A stretch of 64,000 nucleotides of DNA, taken from the NCBI GenBank assembly GCA_022478985.1, contig JAKSZP010009314.1:62001-126000 (forward strand), read 5' to 3'. The position numbers and the translations under genes are program-made. Below are positions 55,418 to 64,000 of the stretch, one piece after another. The notes under the pieces were generated by a model. The model saw only the letters and a program-made list of their open reading frames with translations, did not search any database and had not been told where the DNA came from. The first letter of the stretch is position 1. The number at the start of each line of letters is the position of its first letter. Origin of the DNA: Massospora cicadina. Its lineage: Eukaryota; Entomophthoromycota; Entomophthoromycetes; Entomophthorales; Entomophthoraceae.

Positions 55418-57309
55418 AATCTTTCTTTTGCTTATAATAACTAAATCGAAACCAAATTTCAGATTTTAATAAAAATACAAAAATTGACTGCTTGATTGAG
55501 CCAAAACTTACCAATGTTGATGCAATTGATGCCTGCTGCCCCAGCTTAGGTGGTGGTGCACCACCATCTTGCATATTTTGGACGCTGCTGAAGCACGCCT
55601 GGGATGGTTAAGCTAGCCCTTCCAATGCTACCTGGCGTTATGTCCCCCTTGGGATTTGGCCCACCACTTTACAAGCTCCCAGGCGGTGCTCCCATGGAGC
55701 AATTTTCATTTCAGCCTCCAGGTTAAATATGGGAATCTTTTCCCATACATGAGTGTGGCCATCTTGATGATGGCCACAGCAGTTTTTAAACCCGTCAGTT
55801 TTATTGACTTCTGCCCCTTTAAGGGGTACTTTGATCTTAGCTTCCGTTTTGTATCTGATGCAGCGGCAGCAGCCAAGCTGCAAATCATTTTTAAAAAATT
55901 ACCATTCCCACCATTTAAACCTGGCTCCCAGATAAGGCCACTTTGGTGGTCCAGTTTTCTGGGTTGCCCTCCCATCTCTCCCCAAACGCCTCTGCCATGA
56001 GCTCATGGAGGGCTTAGTCAGTTATGGCGCAGACCCTGTTTTGAAGTTTGTGGTTCCACATGGGGAGGATCGTCTAGCAGGGCTTCGCGCCTTTGCAATG
56101 ATCCACCCATTTAATTGTGATACCCATCTCATGATTCCCCCCACACTGTGATCAGATCCATCCCTGATCACCTTTTCTAGGCGTGCATCAAAAACGACTG
56201 CGCCATCTTCTTCTTGTGCTTCAATATTGACCACTCAAAGTTCAAGGGTCTTTGTTTTCTACTTCTGCTTCATCCACTGCCCATCTTTGGGCGTTGTGTC
56301 CGCGGCCATTTTGCCCCAATTTTTCAAAATGGGGCTCAATTCTCCCGCCCACAACCTTAGGCAATTTGGCGCTTCTTCAAAAGTGGCAGCCAATAAAAAT
56401 TTAAATTTTAAAAATTCTGCCCAAAATTCTACCAGATTATGGAATCCTGAGTTGATGGCTGAACCAGTTTCAGCTGAGCTGCCATGGTCAACAGAATGTG
56501 GTTAATCAGCTTCTGCCACTGCCCCAATTCCAGTGGCTGGCCCAGTGTTAGCCAAATCCAATCCATTTGAGGCTCTCAAATAAATTGATGAGGACAAATG
56601 GCCGTACCACCTCAAGCCAGACAACGCTTTGGGGTAAGCTTTTGTTGAAACTCCCAAATTGTGACACCACCGTTTTCGCCCTAAAAACAGTTTTCCTATT
56701 TATAAAAATATCAATAAAATGGCAGTTGATGCTGCATCTGCCCCTGCCAACACCCTACTTCGCCAGCAACTTCATGGGACGATGGAACCCCTTGTTGAGG
56801 GTAATTCCATCCCCAAAATTCCCCATGATTTTGAGGAAAATGCAAAGTATGAAATCGAGGAGGTCGCCTTTAAAGCAATCCATGCTTGTATCAATGCAGC
56901 AAAAACTTCTCTTTTTAACCCCGATTATCCCAAAACCCACCAGCGCATCAAGTCTTTCAATTGTGTGTTGGCTCTAATCACTTTCGCTGAGCATCAACTT
57001 GCTCAATACATTGAGGCGATGGACACTGCCAGCCTCATTAATAAAGAAAACCCAAAATTATACCTCCTTATGCCCCATGTCACTTATGCTCCTACCCCAA
57101 AGCTGTCCGCCATGGTCCTCAAGCTAAATTGGGCGCTGGACAAAAGTTTCCTCAAAGCTTCCTCTCCTTCTTATATGACTTCCTAGGCTGTTAGCTGAGG
57201 TGCCAGGTTAGGAAGTTTTTATTTCTATTAATCCCTTTGTTTGGCCCATTTTGCAAATAAAGATGTGTGGTGGCTCCCCCTTTTGGGTTGGGCACCACTA
57301 GTGCTAAAA
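55418..57309 (+). mobile_element. R3: longest copy of RT-less retroposon R
   Basis: 1892-bp insert with an exact 17-bp TSD AAGAGATGTAGGGGGAG (55401-55417, 57310-57326). It ends in a short A tail after AAATAAAGATG (57254-57264). It contains one broken protein-coding region and no RT. R1 and R2 are 5'-truncated copies of its last 300 bp, each with its own TSD. R is thus a repeated, target-primed retroposon, not a one-off processed pseudogene. Confidence 0.9.
55656..57186 (+). pseudogene. R3 single ORF, ORF1-like protein of about 500 codons
   Basis: Reads in one frame to about 55985 (KGYFDLSFRFVSDAAAAAKL), then in another to the stop at 57184-57186, with some four internal stops. Pieces: FVVPHGEDRLAGLRAFAMIH (about 56045-56105), LNFKNSAQNSTRLWNPEL, SNPFEALK (56559). 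The clean last part from 56719 holds EENAKYEIEEVAFKAIHACI and a mostly helical C-terminus. FDLSFRFVSDAAAAAKL resembles LDLSFENKEAADEAA in LINE ORF1, so an ORF1-type protein is likely. No knuckle or RT seen. Confidence 0.65.
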
Positions 57310-57326
57310 AAGAGATGTAGGGGGAG

Positions 57327-57944
57327 TGTAGTGAAGATGCCAAGTTCGCCAATCCATTGGTAACTGTCTTCTCCCTGGTGTTTCTCCCATATTCCATTAA
57401 TTCATTTTTATCTGATTTCCCTTTGAATCCCCCTGTCAAGAAATTGGTATGGCTGTACAATATGCCATATAGTTCAGTGGACTGTATTTTATTAGTTAAA
57501 GCGAGTCTTGATATTTGAGTAGTAATTTAGATAATCTTAAAGTAAGTTGATGAAGGTGATAATATTTTGGCAAATATAGTGAATTCTTCCAGATCCTCAA
57601 TGAGGGGGTGAAACTCTTTAATTATTGAATAGGTATTAACTAAGCTAAATGGTTGAAATCAACTGAGAACAAGGATTAAGAGAGGAGTAAGAAAATGGGA
57701 AAGTGGAGATTTTTGAGTGGGAAAAGTATTGAGTAATGGAAGAAAAGAAGAGAGAAGAGGTTTAGAGGAAGTAGTCAACTATTTTTATTAAATAAAGTGG
57801 TATCCGTTGGATTGATAGCTTCCTATTTTACGTTACTATTATTTATCAAGGATAGGTGATCTTCATATTGTCCATCTGTTGCTCAGTGGTTTTAACCTGT
57901 GCAGCCAGCTTAGAAGATTACAATTAATACTGCCAAAGTTAACA
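57327..57944 (+). repeat. LTR-8 5' LTR
   Basis: 618 bp, TGTAGTGAAGATG to AGTTAACA. No second copy in the window. Limits come from the TG/CA ends and the primer site. The last 100 bp resemble the LTR-7 end (GGTGATC..CATATTGTCCATCTGTT, CAGTGG). Confidence 0.82.
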
Positions 57945-57945
57945 G

Positions 57946-57964
57946 TGGTGCTCACTACAGGGGG
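57946..57964 (+). other. LTR-8 primer-binding site
   Basis: TGGTGCTCACTACAGGGGG, one base after the LTR. Confidence 0.85.
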
Positions 57965-59008
57965 CCACTGGTCAACTGTAGTACAACAGCACCTAGGGAA
58001 TCATGATGAGCCCCAACTACTTATGTAAAAACCTAGTAGAGTTCCACAATCATTACTCCATTGAGATATAGGAAATATAAATGAGGAAAAGGCACTATTT
58101 ATGATAATGGAACCAGTAGATGAGGAAACCAGGATGAACTTTCAGATACAACCTGCCCCGCATTAGAGTCAGCCCAACTGGGCAGATCCACAAACATAAC
58201 TCCCCAGCAACTTCAATGTATAATCAAATGCTCTTTTGGGGTTACCGCCTTTATGAATGAGATGTTGCAATCATGTCATAATTATGTTCTATAATCAACG
58301 TAACCAAGAATAATGATACACCAAGTATATGTCTTACCTTGATTCTATCACGATGGGGTTGTCTTGCCAGCTCAGTTTCCATGGGGTCAAGTAATACCTG
58401 GTTGTGTATGTTCATCCTTTGATCTGTCAACTTCTATTTGTGTTGGCCCAACATAATATTAAAACTGGTGATGTCATGCATTTCTAAGTGCAACAGAATG
58501 ATACTTGCCTCTTGATTGAATACCTTGTTCACTCCTTCTCAGAAGTACAGGGGGTGCTAGTTTAAGTGGATATTCATGTCATGAACATCCACAATTTCAT
58601 GGATCAATTAGTTCCATGCTGAACCATGAGTTACCTCACATAACAGGAGTACTAATAGACCGACATGGTCTTTTGGGTGAATGTAGATGTGATGTCACAA
58701 CGTTGGGTAGAAACACCAAGTGCTTCGTGGTAGAAATGAATTAATGGGTGGAAGGTTTTGACATGGCATTGGCTCAGATGGGGGACTAGGCTACTCTATT
58801 AGATCAGCGAACGGCTGATCATGATAACTCAGTGGCGATCAAATTTAGTTAGCTTTGAGATAAGTGAGGTAATCAGTAGGCTGCCAACCACTTGACCAGC
58901 TCTTTCTTGGAATCTCCAGAATACACTCAATTACTATTATGGATCAACCAACTGGAGAGTTCCAGCCAAGCGTCCAGAGGCTGAGCCATTACTCTTCCAT
59001 TAGCTGAG
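57965..59008 (+). other. LTR-8 leader or gag start, mostly unrecognised
   Basis: About 1 kb before the first clear gag piece, with no usable frame. At 58135-58175 it contains GAACTTTCAGATACAACCTG and GCCCC, which matches the end of the LTR-3 LTRs (15545-15570, 21545-21571) over about 30 bp. Confidence 0.4.
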
Positions 59009-60290
59009 ATGATGGAGTACGCCAATATGCAAGTGCGTTTGGAAAACCTTTGGCAATCCAATGAGGAGCTGGTATATGAATGGGCTACTTTAAATAGTCA
59101 AGTGGACAAAGTGAAACGACAGGCTCACAAAGTTGGATATCATAATGCAAGAATACAGGGGACGTTAGAGGATGTGGTTGTACGGCTTCAGGAAATGGAG
59201 CGTAAATTCAACACAGAGAGAATCTCCGCCGCAAATTAGAGAAGGAAATCAAGGAGCTCCAGTAGGAGGCGGGTAATGGCTGGTACCACTGCAACTTGGT
59301 TAACGTAGAGCAGATTGTTTACGAACTTTTTGCAGCACAGACTGGTAAAGGAAGTAGGGGAGAAAGAGTGAATCCAGTGATGAATACTATGGGTTGGTCA
59401 GTGAGAACCCCCCCAGTTGTCTCAGCAATCCATTTCAAAATCCAACTTTATTCTGGCCGCCCATGTCAGATTTGCCACTGGTCATGCGACCCAATTATGG
59501 GCCACAAGGAGATGTTCCCTTGGCCAACTTGAACCAAATTGTCTGCTCCTTGAACCAGAAGTCTGGAGCAGGGTGAGTTTGTACAGGTCAAAAAATTGCA
59601 AATGTTCAGTCAAAATGGGAACATGCACAGATACTTTAAACGGTTTAAATCGCTATGAAAGGAGCATCAGACCAGCGTAAGGTTAAACTGTTGTTATCCG
59701 CTCTGGATGACAAGAGTGTTGACCAAGTCATATGCTACCTTGAGAATAGCACCGTAACATATCAGGAGGTGAAGGAAACCGTGCTCCATCCATTTGGGGG
59801 TGTGGTGAAGATGGCGCAGCGCAAGGAAAAAGTTTTAACAATAAAGCTATAATGAAACAAGTCCTTAGTGGAGCTCACAAAGCGTTTCACATCTGAGGCT
59901 CTAGTGTTAGTGGGAGCAAATATTTATACCAATGAGGATGTGGGCATCATGATGATGGTGGCTGTTAAGCCATATTGGAGCTGTATAATGCTACGGCCCT
60001 CATTCTTCAAGAAAATGCGGCGCTATTGAAAATTGTCAATTATTTAAACCGCCCATCTATCACTTTTAGTGCTCCCAACATGTAACAAAAAGCCACTGCA
60101 ACTGCTACCAAATCCCCATTGGGAAATGGACAAAAACGATTTGGTTATAATCTACTGGATTATACTTGGTCACCTAACACTTTGGCGGATCATTCTCATC
60201 ATCCTTATAGAAAACAGCTTGTTCTCAGCTGAATTATCACCCCTCAGTTAACTTTTGACCTGGACCTTTGGGCGTGATGTGAGATGAGGG
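59009..60290 (+). pseudogene. LTR-8 Gag
   Basis: 59009-59239 is a strongly charged helical piece (LENLWQSNEELVYEWATLNS, VVVRLQEMERKFNTE), a likely coiled coil. The capsid follows at 59655-59852: QRKVKLLLSALDDKSVDQVI and YQEVKETVLHPFGG, matching the LTR-7 capsid. Later VLVGANIYTN (59905) parallels VLIGAGILSK in LTR-5. Stops break the rest. Confidence 0.82.
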
Positions 60291-60299
60291 CCTTATATG

Positions 60300-60380
60300 A
60301 ATGCCTGCTTTTTGTGCGACCAAAAAAAGGCACCATGCGGACAGCTGCCCTGGCAGACCCGCATGTATATGCTGTACCGC
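60300..60380 (+). pseudogene. LTR-8 zinc-knuckle remnant
   Basis: CFLCDQK in one frame and HHADSC in the next, together fitting the C-x2-C ... H-x4-C pattern with a one-base shift. Placed where the LTR-7 knuckle lies. Confidence 0.5.
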
Positions 60381-60719
60381 CCGCCCTGATGAAACAGGGA
60401 AAAATTTGAGTGGAGTAGAGATGGGACGCTCTATCTCCGCTATTTCAAACCTAATTGTCCCTAATGATTCCAATGAGTCACTTCGTGTAAGTAATGGTAT
60501 TTAACCCAACGATTTATTATACCAACAAACACTAATGATGTCTCAGGCTCAACCTGAGAGGGAGGCAAGAAGAATACAGAAATGGAATTTTTTGAGATGT
60601 ACAAAAACTGTATGCGTGTAAAATTCTTGAGCACATTTCACAAATGAAGTTAGAACCTCAAGGGATGTCGCTGCAGTAGAGGGTGTGAACGTTGTGATTC
60701 TTCTAGAAAAAATTTGACC

Positions 60720-61140
60720 ATAAGTACCCCCATGTCAGCACCAGCTTTATCACTTTACTTGATAACATTAAGACCTTGGATGTCCATGTATCAATTACCA
60801 ACAGTTCTTATGATTTGGAGTGTACATGCTGTGATATTTTTGTAGAAAATACAAAAATCTGAGTGATTATAGATGCTGGTGCCCCAATCAATATAATATC
60901 CACCAATCTAGTGGCTAAGCTTCCGCTGAATTCTGATGTATATGATCATTTAATGTACAGGACTTCGGGGGCACAGAGCACTGTGTCATAGGGCGCATAC
61001 AGTGCATTGCTTCTGAGGTTTGGGTCAGTTAGTGCCTCCACCCTGTATGTGGTTTTGCCTATTATAATTATGACATGCTGATTGTAGATGCATTCGTGTG
61101 GCGATTTGTAGCAGTGGTTAATATGGCGGAAAAACCTTTG
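60720..61140 (+). pseudogene. LTR-8 protease, active site altered
   Basis: CDIFVENTKI-stop-VIIDAGAPINIISTNLVA (60833-60920): DTG is DAG. Then MYRTSGAQSTVS, GAYSALLLRFGSVS and the C-terminal part to about 61140. Closest to the LTR-5 and LTR-7 proteases. Confidence 0.82.
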
Positions 61141-61314
61141 AGATTCTGGGACAACAAATCCCCATCTATTTTACCTCCAGCGGAGTCCCAAAGGACCCAT
61201 CCTCTCCAATCAAATTAATCTCAAGTATAGTAATGGTGTGATTCCTGTTTGCTATTGGCGGATGAGGTGGAGAACTGGCTCTCCCTAACCAGATTTTGAG
61301 TATAATTGATTTTA

Positions 61315-61575
61315 GCTACAGACTGTGAACACTTTATATACCTTCTGGGCACCAGGTCATAGTGGGAATGGAGCTTAAAATAGAAATCCTGAAGGGCTAT
61401 ATGGCGAAATCATGGGGCCCTATCAGCAATCGTGGCTTATACCCTATGTGGATCTCGGTCTACTGTTACCAGGGCATGGGAAAGTGAAGGTACTACTAGC
61501 AAACCTACAGAAGGAAAATATGACGATCCAAAGGCATCAGCTGGTGTTCTATTTGCATCTGACTCCTATTGGTAA
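61315..61575 (+). pseudogene. LTR-8 dUTPase-like segment
   Basis: LYIPSGHQVIVGMELKIEI, EGLYGEIMGPYQQSWLIPYV with a shift, then LLLPGHGKVKVLLANLQKEN and HQLVFYLHLTPI. Collinear with LTR-5 and LTR-7. The stretch from 61412 is open. Confidence 0.6.
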
Positions 61576-61679
61576 GGTTCACCATATATATGACTTAGGT
61601 TCTTGGAAAGACCTCAGCTTATCTTTAGAACCTCATCTGGCATAATGAAAGTGGTTCCATGTGAGCCCTAGCTGGGCTG

Positions 61680-62560
61680 TCAGAGGGACATAAAGGTAGG
61701 GTGATGGCCCTGTTTGAAAAACACTGAGGAATTTTTGCAACCAATGACCAAAAGTTGGGATGTGCACGCAGAGTTATGCATCAGGTGGACATGGGAGATC
61801 ACCATCCCATTTGGTCACTGCCTATCCGTCACTCAAAAGCTGTAGAAGGAGCTGTATCAGATAAGGTAGATAAATTTATTGAACAGGGGATGTTAGAGAA
61901 ACTAAAGAGTCCATAGGCTTCACTGGTGCTAATTGTTAAGCAGAAGGATGGCACTAAACGGGTAGTAATTGATTACTGGAAGCTTAACAGCATCACAAAG
62001 AAAGATTATATTCGCTCCCAGAAGTTTATGACGCTTTAGATTGGTTGGGCGGTGCAAACTATTTCTCTGCTATGGACTTGATATTAGGGTACTGGCAAAT
62101 CAAGTTGCCAGTGGTGGAACAAGAGAAGTGCGCCATAATTACCTCAAAGGGGTTTTTCCAGACTACACATATGCCACAAGGGTTGTGCAACGCCTAGCTA
62201 CGTTCCAGCGGGCTATGGAAACCCTCTTAGATGTTCTGAAGCTATCCTATGTTCTATTCTACCTCAACAATTCAATGTGCTTTTAAGACATTCACGGAGA
62301 ATCTAGACCACTTAGAACAAGTGTTCCACCAACTTGCCAAAGCTAACATATAAATTAAACCCTGAAGTGCCAATTTTTAAGGAGCAATTGAACACCTCAG
62401 GTTTGTGGTGGATTCAAAGGGGCTTAGACCTCATCTGGAAAAGGTTTAAGCAATATGTAAGATGACTTTACCAGGTAATAAGCGGGATATGCAGGTTTTT
62501 TGGGGTGGCCAGTTACTACTTGCTTTTCATTCCTAACTTCATTTGTATTTGGCTCAACTC
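61680..62560 (+). pseudogene. LTR-8 reverse transcriptase
   Basis: VMALFEKH (61702), FIEQGMLEKLKSP, LIVKQKDGTKRVVIDYWKLN (61931-61990), YFSAMDLILGYWQIKLPVVE (62061-62118), TFQRAMETLLDVLKLSYVLF and the box YLNNSMCF near 62260, with both aspartates lost. Broken by at least four shifts. Confidence 0.9.
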
Positions 62561-62569
62561 TTTGATTTA

Positions 62570-63050
62570 TAAAAAACGCCATCTTTTACTGGACTTAACG
62601 CTGTCAAAATGCTTTGATATCTTAAAGTCCGCGTTGGCCAGCGCGCCAGTTTTGCAATACCCTGATTTCAAAAAGGAAGTCAATCTGCAAACGGACGCTT
62701 CTCTTTCCGCCATAGGAGCAGTATTATCCCAGAAGGATGATGACGGTGTGGAACACCCTGTCGAATTTTGTAGTCAAAGGCTTAAATTGCCATGATTGAA
62801 ATTACACCATGACTGAGCAAGAGTGCTTAGCAGTACATATGCATATAAACAGTTTTGGGTATACCTCCAAATAGTAAAATTCAAAGTGGTAACGTATCAT
62901 GCATCCTTGCATTGGTTACAGAACCTTCAGTAACCTGAAGGGCGGCTCATGCAATGGGCTTTAAAGCTCCAAGCTTATGATTTTGTGATAGTACACTGGC
63001 TGGGGCTAAACATCAGAATTCAAAATGTATCTCACGATTATCTACAGTCA
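62570..63050 (+). pseudogene. LTR-8 RNase H
   Basis: Open from 62505 to 62795: LDLTLSKCFDILKSALASAP, then VNLQTDASLSAIGAVLSQKD with the DAS motif intact (62680-62740), HPVEFCSQRL. After a stop, NYTMTEQECLA (62800) and GRLMQWALKLQAYDFVIVHW (62940-63000). Confidence 0.9.
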
Positions 63051-63064
63051 TCATTACGGCAGAT

Positions 63065-64000
63065 TTGGTAGACATAATGTACAAGAAGATGATTACTGGC
63101 AAATATTATGACAAGTTATCACACGTGATCAAAGCGCTAGATGAGCTTAGATGTGACACCTTTTTACATAATAGGGAACTATATAAGAAAACGGGGGAGT
63201 TGATACTGAGTTTCTTGAAACCTTCCACCATAAGCAAGTACTGGGATGCACACAAGGCGGTAGGCCATGGAGGTTTGCAGAAAAAATTGGATCTTTTACC
63301 GCCATGTTACTATTGGGATAGCATGCACTACGACGTGCTTGAAAAGATTACTTGTTGTCACCAGTGTCAAGTGGAAAAACTTTAACACAATAAAGCTACC
63401 TACCAACTGGTTAAGCCCCAGTTTGTGTGGCACACTGTCAATTTGCGTGTGGTGGGGCTCTGCTAACTGGTGTAATTGCTATAATTATATACTAGCAGTG
63501 ATATATCACTTGACAAGGTTGGTGAAAGCGAGGGTGATTAGAGATCTAATGGCTGTAATTGCTGCTTAGTTCATTTACGGAGTGCATCATACAGTGACAT
63601 GGCTTTCCGCAGTTTATTCTTACAGACAACGAAACAAAGTTTACATCAAATGTTCTTCCTAAGCTGAATGAATTAATGGCATATACGGTGTTTTAACTAC
63701 TCCATACCACCTTAAGTCCAATGGGATGGTTGAACAGGTTAACAGAACATTGGTGACCATTCTCTGAAAGCTTGTAAAAGATCATCCCGCTGAATTGAGT
63801 ACCCTCCTATCCACCGCCATAAGTACTTATAGTATAAGCTAAAGTTTGTCAACGGACAAAAGTCCCTTCTAATTACTTTATAGAAAGACATCTTGCTTTG
63901 CTGGCTTTGCTTTATTCCTGTGTGAAAGATACTGGCAAAGTAGAGTCACAGTGCTATATGTCAACTTAATGGACATACTTGTCAAGGTTATGACATTACT
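63065..64000 (+). pseudogene. LTR-8 integrase, truncated by window end
   Basis: A 106-codon open stretch holds an intact zinc domain: WDAHKAVGHGGLQKKLDLLP then YYWDSMHYDVLEKITCCHQC (63240-63370), H-H-C-C. The core follows in broken frames: LAVIYHLTRLVKARVIRDLM (63493-63555), LTDNETKFTS (63627) and HLKSNGMVEQVNRTLVTI (63705-63765) with the catalytic Glu region. The C-terminus lies beyond 64000. Confidence 0.88.

Larger units (their letters stand above)
57327..64000 (+). mobile_element. LTR-8: Ty3/gypsy element, runs off the window
   Basis: 5' LTR 57327-57944, the shared primer site, then gag, protease, dUTPase-like segment, RT, RNase H and integrase, all in the order and sequence style of LTR-5 and LTR-7. 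The 3' LTR is outside the window, so the TSD cannot be checked. The RT box is YLNN and the protease site DAG, so it is dead. Confidence 0.9.

Noticed and set aside
55706..55975. Minus-strand 89-codon open frame in R3
   Set aside because: The opposite strand has the ORF1-like reading, and element orientation (A tail, TSD) supports plus.
1..64000. CRISPR array, operon, phage or bacterial mobile element
   Set aside because: All coding signals are eukaryotic LTR elements, LINEs and retroposons. No spaced short repeats or bacterial gene order.

Overview
The window is a eukaryotic, apparently gene-free heterochromatic block made almost entirely of decayed retrotransposons inserted into one another. 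I find no tRNA, rRNA, CRISPR or bacterial-type gene, and no host protein gene. Ty3/gypsy chromoviruses, a ~5.26 kb APE-type LINE and CpG-biased decay would fit a repeat-rich fungus with cytosine methylation (for example a rust or an entomophthoralean), but the species cannot be fixed from this sequence.

Layout, rebuilt from terminal repeats and target-site duplications (TSDs). LTR-1 (929-12140) is a chromovirus whose 5' LTR was split by LINE-a (1605-6870, minus strand). LTR-2 (12988-53971) is a ~6.2 kb chromovirus stretched to 41 kb by three insertions: LTR-3 (15256-21594), LTR-4 (22852-38138) and LTR-6 (39451-52562). LTR-4 is a nearly empty LTR element. It holds an unclassified insert Z (~23604-36324), which holds LINE-b (24263-35669), which holds LTR-5 (28244-34393), so the stack is five levels deep. 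LTR-6 holds retroposon copy R1 (40231-40533) and LTR-7 (44136-50655). The outermost sequence (1-923, 12146-12982, 53977-55417) looks like one older gypsy remnant, E. It carries retroposon copies R2 and, at its right edge, R3 (54575-54806; 55418-57309). LTR-8 starts at 57327 and runs off the window.

The LTR elements form two lineages. LTR-1, LTR-2 and LTR-6 have a chromodomain after integrase and no obvious tRNA primer site. LTR-3, LTR-5, LTR-7 and LTR-8 share one primer-binding site (TGGTGCTCACTACAGGG) and lack a chromodomain. They also carry, between protease and reverse transcriptase, a beta-rich segment that reads like a dUTPase domain. LTR-3 has a collagen-like Gly-X-Y tract inside Gag.

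Every coding region is broken by stops and frameshifts, so most are given as pseudogenes with approximate limits. The points most worth following are the dUTPase-like domain, the collagen-like Gag, the RT-less ORF-bearing retroposon R, the miniature element LTR-4 and a perfect 38-bp inverted repeat in one LTR.
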